Assembly (NCBI GenBank): GCA_963810945.1
Contig: CAWEPI010000004.1
Span: 1,407,576-1,471,575 of the forward strand
Source of the DNA: JAOUEA01 sp963810945
GTDB lineage: Bacteria; Actinomycetota; UBA4738; HRBIN12
Length of the DNA: 64,000 bases
Direction of reading: 5' to 3'
Shown here: positions 53,003 through 60,907 of the stretch, one piece after another
How the letters are laid out: the number at the start of each line of letters is the position of its first letter
Numbering within the stretch: the first letter of the stretch is position 1
Notes under the pieces: model-generated
Told to the model about the DNA's origin: nothing
Databases searched by the model: none
What the model saw: the letters and a program-made list of their open reading frames with translations, nothing else
Position numbers and translations under genes: made by a program

Positions 53003-53907
53003 AAGGCCGCGGACACGACCTCGGTGCCGCGTCGGATCCGGTCGACCTCCTCAGGGGTGAACCGCGCCTTCCACGCCGTGATGGCCCTGCGGCTGTCGCG
53101 CTTGTGCGAGGCCGCGTCGGTGGTCTCCTCCGGGTTGCCGACGCCGCTGTGCAGCTCGACGGTCCGGCGCACGTCGTCGGTCCACGTGAGGTCGAACCGC
53201 TCGAAGAGCGTGCGGAATCCCTCGACCGGCTCGCGCGAGAGATCCTCGTGGCGGAGGAACGCCCATCCGGGACGCTCGTCGCGGAACCGGATGATCTGGC
53301 GGTGGATCAGGTTCCACAGCAGGATCGCTTGATCCAGCAGGGGCTGCTCGACCTCCGCGAACCTCCGGATCTCGTCCTCGAACCCGTCGAGTTGGTCACG
53401 CATCATCAACGGCTGCCGGAGGAAGTGCCCGAACGGGTGGTCCCACCCCTGTCGCACGATGCTGCCTGCGAAGGCGGCCGGGTGACGGATCAGGACGAGG
53501 ACGTCCATCGCGTACGTGTCCGCGAGCCATCCGGAGGAGAAGATCGCGATCGGATCCTTGAGCAGCGGGACGGCGTGGTGGCGCCGGTGGGCGGTGGTCC
53601 GCACCCAGTCGCGCCCGAACCGGGCGAGATCCTTGGGGGAGCGGAGGGCGCGCAGCTCGGCGCCGGCGTGATAGCGGAAGGCGAGCGTGTCGGCGATCGG
53701 GCCCCGGTACGGGTCCTCGTTCTCCGGGCAGACGTACGTGAACCAGTACCGGAACGGCGCATCGCAGACCCCCGGCCGGGCCCGGAGGCTGAAGGGCTCC
53801 CAGATGTAGGCCAGCTCGGGCGAGGGCGTGGCCGCGAGCATCTCGCCGACCCAGCCGGTGCCGGATCGGTGCGAGCCGGTCACGAGGAGGGGTCGGCGGG
53901 CATCCAT
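52981..53907 (-). CDS. Sulfotransferase (3 of 4)
   Basis: 308 residues. PAPS loop LLVTGSHRSGTGWVGEML at residues 7-24, 3'-phosphate motif MDVLVLIRHPAAFAGSI, and FLRHEDLSREP near residue 215. Its sequence is clearly different from sulfotransferases 1, 2 and 4, so it probably sulfates a different acceptor. Start at the ATG at 53907. Confidence 0.88.
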   Translation of the reverse strand: MDARRPLLVTGSHRSGTGWVGEMLAATPSPELAYIWEPFSLRARPGVCDAPFRYWFTYVCPENEDPYRGPIADTLAFRYHAGAELRALRSPKDLARFGRDWVRTTAHRRHHAVPLLKDPIAIFSSGWLADTYAMDVLVLIRHPAAFAGSIVRQGWDHPFGHFLRQPLMMRDQLDGFEDEIRRFAEVEQPLLDQAILLWNLIHRQIIRFRDERPGWAFLRHEDLSREPVEGFRTLFERFDLTWTDDVRRTVELHSGVGNPEETTDAASHKRDSRRAITAWKARFTPEEVDRIRRGTEVVSAAFYGDDDW

Positions 53908-54133
53908 GCGTCGCCAAGGCTACCCGTCGGGTCGAATCGCCCGATAGGGCGTGATCGTCGACATCGGGATCCCTTTCGCCGCATCCGGCGGCCGCCGAAA
54001 GGCCTAGCGTCGCTGGCCGTTCGGGACGTGGTGAACCTCAGACGGCCGATGGTAGCGTGGTCCTCCCGAGGTACAGCGACCGACGCACGATGTCCGCCAG
54101 CGCGGACAGGCGTCGTGAAGGAGGTTAGGTTCG

Positions 54134-55465
54134 ATGCGCACCCCCCGACGCATGGCGCGCGCGTTCGTGGTCGTGGCCATGATCGCGAGCGGTCTCGCGA
54201 TGCTGCCGGCGACACCCGCGTTCGCACTGGCGAACAATCCCGACACCACCTGGATGACGAACGGCTCGGTGTGGGCGACGGCCCAGTACGGCAACGTCCT
54301 GTTCATCGGTGGCAAGTTCACCCAGGTGCGCAGCGTCCCCGTGGGCACCACGGGAGGCACCATCATCGCCGCGAACAACCTCGCCGCCATCGACATGACG
54401 ACCGGCCAGGGCATCGCCTCCTTCCACCCGAACGTTGCCGGCTCCGGTCTGCAGACCGCCCAGGTTCACGCGCTCGCGGTCGTGGGCGACACGCTGTACG
54501 TGGGGGGCCAGTTCAGCTCGATCGACGGCGCCGCCCACTACAACCTCGGTGCGCTCACGATCGATCCCTCCACGCTGACGGGCTCGGTGGACAACACCTT
54601 CAACCCCGTCGCCGGCGTGCCGGGCGCGGCCAACGAGAACAAGATCTTCGTCTACGAGATCCTCCCCTCCTCGGACGGGCTGTACATCGGGGGCTCGTTC
54701 ACCAAGATGAACGGCACCGGCCGCAGCAAGGCGGCCAAGATCACCTACGCCGGAGCGCTCGTGAAGACCTGGAAGGTCCTGGCCGTCAACGGCGCGATCC
54801 GCGACATGGTCTTCTCCACCGACGGCCAGACGATCTTCATCGCGGGCGCCTTCGACCACATGAACAAGGTGGCCCACCAGAGCATCGCTCGCGTGCTCAC
54901 TACGACCGGCAAGGACGATCCCTGGACGGCCGTGGGCGTGATCGTAGGCGGTTCGTCACACCCCGGGATGACCTGCTGGAGCCTCGCCGCCACGCAGAGC
55001 CGCCTGTTCGCCGGCTGCGGGCGGAGCCCCAACTACGCCGCGTCCTTCCGGCTGGACAACGGCAACACTGGCAACATGGCGTGGTCCTTCGGCACCGTGG
55101 GCAACGTCCAGTCGATCGCCCTCACGTTGGACCAACAGAGCCTCATCATCGGTGGTCACTTCGGCACGTACCTCACGCAGCAGGTCTGCGGTAGCAAGTA
55201 CCTGAAGAACCTGGGGATCCTGCACAACCTGTACGCCACCAGCGGTGGCGTGACCCTCGATTGCAACTTCCTCCCGCAGTTCAAGGGCCCGAACCCGTTC
55301 GGGGGCGTCTGGGAGATCCAGGTGACCCCAACGGCGATCTGGGCCGGTGGGGAGTTCCACGATGTGAACTGCGACCCCTCGCGCTCCGACACCGGCGGCG
55401 GCCCCGGGCTCTGGACGTGCACGAACGGTCGCGGCCAGGAGAGCATCGCCCGGTTCACCCTCTAG
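54134..55465 (+). CDS. Secreted beta-propeller protein (delta-60-like repeats)
   Basis: 443 residues with a signal peptide (RRMARAFVVVAMIASGLAMLPATPAFA). The mature part has repeats with the pattern LxxGGxF: VLFIGGKFTQV, LYVGGQFSSI, LYIGGSFTKM, IFIAGAFDHM, LIIGGHFGTY, IWAGGEFHDV, about six to seven blades. AAGGAGG lies 9 nt before the ATG. In the 226-bp region upstream, an inverted repeat (CCTTTCG 53972-53978 / CGAAAGG 53996-54002) could shape the leader. It likely sits on the surface near the polysaccharide. Confidence 0.8.
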   Translation: MRTPRRMARAFVVVAMIASGLAMLPATPAFALANNPDTTWMTNGSVWATAQYGNVLFIGGKFTQVRSVPVGTTGGTIIAANNLAAIDMTTGQGIASFHPNVAGSGLQTAQVHALAVVGDTLYVGGQFSSIDGAAHYNLGALTIDPSTLTGSVDNTFNPVAGVPGAANENKIFVYEILPSSDGLYIGGSFTKMNGTGRSKAAKITYAGALVKTWKVLAVNGAIRDMVFSTDGQTIFIAGAFDHMNKVAHQSIARVLTTTGKDDPWTAVGVIVGGSSHPGMTCWSLAATQSRLFAGCGRSPNYAASFRLDNGNTGNMAWSFGTVGNVQSIALTLDQQSLIIGGHFGTYLTQQVCGSKYLKNLGILHNLYATSGGVTLDCNFLPQFKGPNPFGGVWEIQVTPTAIWAGGEFHDVNCDPSRSDTGGGPGLWTCTNGRGQESIARFTL

Positions 55466-55476
55466 GGTGAACCGGG
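55449..55476 (+). terminator. Perfect inverted repeat with the stop codon at its centre
   Basis: CCCGGTTCACCCT (55449-55461) and its exact complement AGGGTGAACCGGG (55464-55476) flank the TAG at 55463-55465. No T-run follows. It can act as a terminator or as an mRNA 3' barrier between the propeller gene and the GT2 gene, whose start is 11 bp further on. Confidence 0.6.
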
Positions 55477-55486
55477 CCCCCGTCCG

Positions 55487-56329
55487 ATGTCGACCACCGA
55501 GGAGCGGACCGCGACCCGTCCATCGACCACCGCGCAACACACCACGTTCGGGATCGTCACCCCGACGCTGAACGCGGAGCGCTACCTGGCGGACACGCTG
55601 CGGTCGATCTGGAGCCAGGCCTCCGGCGGGATCGCGGTAGACCACGTGCTCGTCGACGGCGGCTCGGCCGATCGCACCGTCGAGATCGCCGAGGACTTCC
55701 CCACACGCGTGGTCGTGAACACCGACGACGGGGGCATGTACGACGCCGTGAACCGCGGTCTCGGGATGGTGCAGGGAGACATCGTCGGGTACCTGAACGC
55801 GGACGACGAGCTCGCCCCGGGCGCCCTCGCGCGGGTGGCTGCGGCGTTCCGCGCCCACCCGCACGCACAGTGGCTGATGGGCACCCGCGAGTTCATCGAC
55901 GGCGACGGGCACCCCTTCGCGTGGATGACGCCCGTCCCGTTCACGCTGGAGGAGTACCTCGGACTGGGGTGGTCGTGCGTGCCGCAGGAGACCGTGTGGA
56001 TGCGCCGGTCCCTCTGGGACAGCGTCGGGCCGTTCGACACCAGCTTCCGCAACACCGGGGACTACGACATGTACGCGCGCTGTCGTGCGGTCGCGGCCCC
56101 GCTGATCCTGCAGGAGGTGATCGGGCGGTTCCGCCTGCACGGGGACCAGCTCTCGTTCAGGCCCGAGGTCATGGCCCACGAGAGCCGTCGGGTCCAGGAG
56201 AAGAACGGCACGATCTCTCGCGCCGGCTGGATCCGCGGCCGGTACCTCAGCCTTCGCCTCAACGCCCGCAACCCCCGATGGCTCTGGGCGAAGAAGACGG
56301 GGAAGATCCGCTTCACTCCGCAGGGCTGA
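55487..56329 (+). CDS. GT2-family glycosyltransferase
   Basis: 280 residues, GT-A fold. FGIVTPTLNAERYLADTLRSI opens the domain, DHVLVDGGSADRTVEI holds the nucleotide-binding Asp, and YLNADDELAPGAL the DxD-like metal site. It adds one sugar of the repeat unit on the cytoplasmic face. Separated from the GT4 gene by 87 bp. Confidence 0.92.
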   Translation: MSTTEERTATRPSTTAQHTTFGIVTPTLNAERYLADTLRSIWSQASGGIAVDHVLVDGGSADRTVEIAEDFPTRVVVNTDDGGMYDAVNRGLGMVQGDIVGYLNADDELAPGALARVAAAFRAHPHAQWLMGTREFIDGDGHPFAWMTPVPFTLEEYLGLGWSCVPQETVWMRRSLWDSVGPFDTSFRNTGDYDMYARCRAVAAPLILQEVIGRFRLHGDQLSFRPEVMAHESRRVQEKNGTISRAGWIRGRYLSLRLNARNPRWLWAKKTGKIRFTPQG

Positions 56330-56416
56330 GCGGCAGGACCGCCACGCCGATGCCTCGGACCGTGCACCACCCACCCGTATCATCGGTCCGTCCAACGAGC
56401 GGGAGGGCCTGAGCAC

Positions 56417-57539
56417 GTGCGGATCGCGGTCGACGCCAGCTTCATCGACCCGGGCCGTGTCGGCGGCGCCGAGCACATGCTCACGAACCTCGTCGAAGGC
56501 CTGGCGCTCACCGCCGCACCGGATGATGCCCTGGAGGTGTTCACGGACCATCCGTGGGACGCGCCCGCCGGGACCGCGTTCCGGCCCCTCGTCGGCCGGG
56601 GGAACCGCTTCATCCGCATCACGTGGACGCTCCGCAGCGTGCTCCACGACTACGACGCGGTGCTGTTCTCGAACTACTTCACCGCGCCGTTCCCCCGTTC
56701 CGCGCGCCGACCTCGCTTCGTGACCGTGATCCACGACCTCCAGTACCTGCACTTCCCCGAGCACTTCAGCCGGCAGAAGCGCCTGTGGTTGCGGGCGACG
56801 CACGAGAGCGACGCTCCGGCTCGCCGACGCGACCATCGCCATCTCGCACGACGTGCGTCGCGACATCCTCACCCGGTACGGTCGGCGATGGGCTCCCCGC
56901 GTGCACACGATCCACAACCCCGTGAGCTGGACGCGGTTCGGATCCGAGGAAGGGGCGGGCGCCCCGCCCGTCGACGGGCCGTACGTCCTCGCGGTGGCTG
57001 CGCAGTACCCGCACAAGAACCTCGAGACGCTCGTCCGCGCGTTCGCGCGGATGCGCGAGCGCGGCGCCCACCCCGACGTGGACCTCGTGCTCGCCGGCCA
57101 GCTCGGGGCCCAGCTGAGCGGCGTGGCATGGACGCGCCCGCTCGACGACGTGATCGACGACGTCGGCGTGCGCGACGCCGTCCACGTGACCGGGTACCTG
57201 AGCGATCGCGCGCTCGGCGACGCGTATCGCCACGCGTCCGTGTTCGCGTTCCCCTCGCGCTTCGAGGGGTTCGCCCTCCCCGTCGTCGAGGCGCTGGGGT
57301 TCGGCCTGCCGGTCCTCACCACGCGCAGCACGGCGATCCCCGAGGTGACGAGGGGCCTCGCCACCTACCTCGACGATCCGCTCGATGCATCCGCCATGGC
57401 CGACCGCCTGGAGGCGATGCTGGACGATCCGTCCCCGTTCCGGCCCGCCGCCGACGAGGTGACGGGACTCCGTGCAGCCTACGCTCCGGAGACGATCGCC
57501 CTGCGGTATCGCGGGCTCTTCGAGGAAGAGGCTGCATGA
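56417..57539 (+). CDS. GT4-family glycosyltransferase with a +1 frame change
   Basis: Frame one gives a GT-B N-terminal domain: MRIAVDASFIDPGRVGGAEHM, FVTVIHDLQYLHFPEHFSRQ, LWLRATHES. Frame two gives LRLADATIAISHDVRRDIL, YVLAVAAQYPHKNLETLVRAF and the catalytic FPSRFEGFALPVVEALGFG (E-x7-E). A single +1 step joins them, giving 373 residues. It may lie at TTG-CGG-G (56792-56795) or a few codons later, up to about 56811. The GTG start is at 56417; the stop overlaps sulfotransferase 4 (ATGA). Confidence 0.85.
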
Positions 57540-58321
57540 TCGAACCGATCTTCGTGCTCTCGCTCCCCCGCTCGGGTTCCACGCTCGTGCAGCGGGTGCT
57601 CGCCGCACATCCCCGGATCTCCACGGCCGCGGAACCTTGGCTCCTGCTCCCGCACGGGTACGCGCTGCGCGAGCATGGGATGGCGGCCGAGTACACGCAG
57701 CCGATCGCCGCGCGCGCGATCCGCGAGTTCGTCGCGGGCTCTCCGGAGGGGGAGGACGACTACTGGTCCGCGTTGCGCGGCTTCGCCCTGGACCTCTACG
57801 CCAAGGCGGCCGAGCCCGACGCGACGCACTTCCTGGACAAGACCCCGCGCTACCACTACATCGCGCCGGAGCTCTTCCGTCTCTTCCCCGACGCGAAGGT
57901 GATCTTCCTGTGGCGGAACCCGCTGGCGGTCGTGGCCTCGATCGTCGAGACCTGGACCAGGGGGAAGTGGAACGTGGACCGGTGGCAGGGCGACCTCCGC
58001 GGGGTGGCGTCGCTGGTGGAGGCCTCCCAGGCGCACGCCGAAAGCACCCTCGCGGTGAACTACGAATCGCTCGTGAGCGCGCCCGAGACCACGTGGCCGG
58101 CGATCTTCGCGTACCTCGAACTGCCCTTCGACCCGTCGCTGCTCACGTCGTTCGCGGACGTGCGCCTGCGCGGCGCGATGGGGGATCCGACCGGCGTCGA
58201 CCGCTACCAGGAGCTCAGCACGGAGCCCCTCGACAAGTGGAAGCGGACGCTCGCGAACCCCTGGCGCAAGCGCTGGTGTCGCGAGTACCTCGAGTGGATC
58301 GGCGCCGAGCGCCTGGCGTGA
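57536..58321 (+). CDS. Sulfotransferase (4 of 4)
   Basis: 261 residues of the sulfotransferase_3-like group. PAPS loop IFVLSLPRSGSTLVQRVLAA at residues 5-24, FLDKTPRYHYIAPELF, 3'-phosphate motif VIFLWRNPLAVVASI, and YESLVSAPE. Translationally coupled to GT4 before it and to a small protein after it, so its acceptor is probably the glycan these enzymes build. Confidence 0.9.
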   Translation: MIEPIFVLSLPRSGSTLVQRVLAAHPRISTAAEPWLLLPHGYALREHGMAAEYTQPIAARAIREFVAGSPEGEDDYWSALRGFALDLYAKAAEPDATHFLDKTPRYHYIAPELFRLFPDAKVIFLWRNPLAVVASIVETWTRGKWNVDRWQGDLRGVASLVEASQAHAESTLAVNYESLVSAPETTWPAIFAYLELPFDPSLLTSFADVRLRGAMGDPTGVDRYQELSTEPLDKWKRTLANPWRKRWCREYLEWIGAERLA

Positions 58322-58476
58322 TGGGCTACGACGCCGAGACGCTGCGCGCCGAGCTGGACGCGATCGCCTCGACGCCGCGACACGTGGCGTCCGATGCCGT
58401 GCACGGGACCTACTGGGCGTGGGCGCAGCGGCGCAAGCGCGCGGCGTTCAGGAAGATGGCGCCACGGGTGCGTTGA
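58321..58476 (+). CDS. Small hypothetical protein coupled to sulfotransferase 4
   Basis: 51 residues, helical and basic: YDAETLRAELDAIASTP, WAWAQRRKRAAFRK. The ATG overlaps the sulfotransferase stop by one base (TGATG), typical of real coupled genes. Its last 29 bp overlap the convergent wzy gene. Not recognised. Confidence 0.5.
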   Translation: MGYDAETLRAELDAIASTPRHVASDAVHGTYWAWAQRRKRAAFRKMAPRVR

Positions 58477-59792
58477 GCACCCAGTCGAGCTCGATGTCGG
58501 GCTCGACCTCCGGAACCTCCCCCGGATCGCCCAGCGACATCGCGATCGCGTACAGGCCGAAGATGGTGGCCGAACGCGATGCCCCCGGCAGCACGGGGTT
58601 GAACAGCATCGTCATCAGGAACGCGTTGATGGTGCAGAGGATGATCCGGAGCAGGTCGGCGCGGTCCTGGTCGCCCCACTTGATGAACCGTCGGTAGCGG
58701 CGCACCAGGGTGATCTCCACCATGATGATGAACGCCACGAGGATGCCCTCCCCGAGCAGCCCGCCCTCGGCGAGGAACAGCACGAAGTCGTTGTGGTACG
58801 GCAGGGCACGCTGGTCACGCGAGCGCACCGCGACGGCCTCCCCGGAGAACACCGACCCGATGAAGGGGGACTCCTGCCAGCGTTCGATCCCGGCGGTCCA
58901 GAGGTCCAGCCGCCCGGCGTTCGCATCCACCTTGCCGACCGCGGAGAAGTAGTCGCTGGTGATCTGGACGCCCTTCTCGAAGTTGGCGACCGCGACGACG
59001 CCCATCAGCACGACGACACCCACCACGACGATCGAGCGCAGCCCCGTCGCACGCCGCCCCGTCAGGAAGAGCGTGAGGAGAACCGTGAGCGCCACCAATA
59101 CGGTCGTAGCCGAGGGGTAGGAGACGAAGATGGCCGCCGTGAGGACGAGGACGAGCGAGGAGTCGCCGACGTCGGCCCCTCACGAAGGCCGCGACGGCGG
59201 CCAGCGCCACATAGGCGACACTCGCGTTCCGGTACTGCTTGTACTGCAAGAGTCCTGGGAGTATCCCGTAGTTCACGAGGAAGTTCGCGATCACGTAGAC
59301 GAGTCCGATCAACCCCAGCCAGTCGATGATCCGCGTCACCTCCCGGTCCCGCGGAGGATGCAGCGTCATCAGGTAGAGCAAGCCGAGCAACATCGGGAGG
59401 AAGACGGGGCGGAGGGTGTCGGTCGTGCCGAGGAACGCGAGCCCGACGTACGTCCCGCCCATGCCGAGCAGGTAGAGGAGACCGAGCACGAGATCGCTGC
59501 CGCTCGGTGCGCGGACGAGGAGCGACGGTGCCTTCAACCGCATCCAGATGATCGCCACGATGGGGATCAACAGGATCAGGTAGCGCTCGGCGCTGCCGCC
59601 TCCCGCGCCGCCCGCATCGGCCGCCACCGGCGGCCATCCGCGGTCCAGGACGTTGAACACGTCCACGGTCACGAGCGCCATGACGAGCATGAAGGCGCAC
59701 GCGAGCCGGTAGGAGTCCGTGGCGACGGAGTCGGCGAGCTCGGGAACGGCGGCGCTCGGCCGGCGCCATGAACGTGCTTGGAGGAGGCTCAT
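58448..59792 (-). CDS. O-antigen ligase/Wzy-like polymerase with a +1 frame change
   Basis: About ten to twelve membrane helices. Frame one (start ATG 59792) runs from MSLLQARSWRR to FVRGRRR; frame two continues DSSLVLVLTAAIFVSYPSA, VALTVLLTLFLTGRRATGL, then the long outer loop with GRLDLWTAGIERWQESPFIGSV and PYHNDFVLFLAEGGLLG, the Wzy/WaaL signature. The join is a +1 step at CGT-CGG-C-GAC (59165-59168), giving 447 residues. It would polymerise lipid-linked repeat units outside the membrane. Confidence 0.82.
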
Positions 59793-59920
59793 GCGCTGCG
59801 TCCTGTTCGGAGATCGCCGGACCGGCTCAGGGTAGCAGGGCTCCCCACCCCGCCGAAGGTGGTCGGGTAGCCTGTGGACCACGCGAGCGACGGCCGGAGC
59901 GCGGTGCCGAAAGGGGTCTG

Positions 59921-60901
59921 GTGAGGTCCACGAAGCGCGCGGCGCAGGGGCGTGGCCTCGTCGTGCTCGCGATCTGCGTGATGTTCGTCGGCACGACCTG
60001 CTCGCTCATCGGGCGTGGATCGGACGTGCAAGGGCCCACGCGCAGACCCGTCGTGGTGGCCACCGGCGACATCGCGTGCGTCGAGCCGCCGATGGCGGCG
60101 GACCCGGGCCGCAGATGCCAGTACGACCTGGTCGGTCAGCTCGTGACCTCGCTCGCTCCCGATCGGTTCCTTCCCCTCGGTGACCTCCAGTACACGTACG
60201 CGGGACCCCCCGACTACGCGAACTACGACCGGTACTTCGGGAGCCTCTCGAGCGTCACCAGCCCGACGCCCGGGGACAGCGACTGGGAGCCGGATCCGTC
60301 CGCGTACCTCGCCCGGTTCGGTGCCGCGGCGGGGCCTCCCGGCGGGTATTACTCCTTCAACCTGGGGACGTGGCACATCATCTCGCTCAACTCCCAGGAC
60401 TGTTTCGACGCAGACGGATGCGGCTCCGGCACACCCCAATACGAATGGCTGGTGGCGGATCTCGCCTCGCATCCGAACTCGGTGTTCCCGTGCACCCTCG
60501 CGTTCTTCCACAACCCCTATTTCCTCTGGGTGAGCTGGTGGCAGCGAGACGGGGCGCCCAAGCCGGCCAACAACTTGATGACCCCGTTCTGGGGCACCCT
60601 TTACGGCGCAGGTGTGGACGTGGTGCTGAACGGCCACGCCCACAACTACGAGCGCTGGGCTCCGCAGGACCTCGACGGGAAGCGCTCCCCCGAGGGGATG
60701 ACCGAGTTCGTCGTCGGCACGGGGGGCCGACGCCTCATGCCGTTCGGACCCGAGCCGCGACCGAGGAACCTCATCGCCGCCCAGGACACCTCCTACGGAG
60801 CGCTGCAGATGGAGCTCGATCCGCGCGGTCTCAACTACTCGTGGAAGTCCGCGGCGGAGCAGCCGACGTTCCGCGACGACGGGCGCGTGGCCTGCCACTG
60901 A
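59921..60901 (+). CDS. Secreted or membrane-anchored metallophosphoesterase (2 of 2)
   Basis: 326 residues with an N-terminal hydrophobic segment (GLVVLAICVMFVGTTCSLI) that may be a lipoprotein or signal anchor. Calcineurin-like motifs: VVATGDIACVE, PLGDLQYTYAG, GDSDWE, AFFHNPYF, VVLNGHAHNYERWAP and VVGTGGRR. Paralogue of 49721-50806. The GTG start follows AAGGGG at 5 nt. Convergent with the wzz/BY-kinase gene. Confidence 0.87.
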   Translation: MRSTKRAAQGRGLVVLAICVMFVGTTCSLIGRGSDVQGPTRRPVVVATGDIACVEPPMAADPGRRCQYDLVGQLVTSLAPDRFLPLGDLQYTYAGPPDYANYDRYFGSLSSVTSPTPGDSDWEPDPSAYLARFGAAAGPPGGYYSFNLGTWHIISLNSQDCFDADGCGSGTPQYEWLVADLASHPNSVFPCTLAFFHNPYFLWVSWWQRDGAPKPANNLMTPFWGTLYGAGVDVVLNGHAHNYERWAPQDLDGKRSPEGMTEFVVGTGGRRLMPFGPEPRPRNLIAAQDTSYGALQMELDPRGLNYSWKSAAEQPTFRDDGRVACH

Positions 60902-60907
60902 GCGCAG

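Noticed and set aside
51967..55194. 1075-codon open frame on the + strand
   Set aside because: It crosses genes on both strands out of frame and has Arg/Gly/His-rich composition typical of a shadow frame.
54956..57364. 802-codon open frame on the - strand
   Set aside because: It is antisense to the propeller, GT2 and GT4 genes, which have clear motifs, and its composition is shadow-like.
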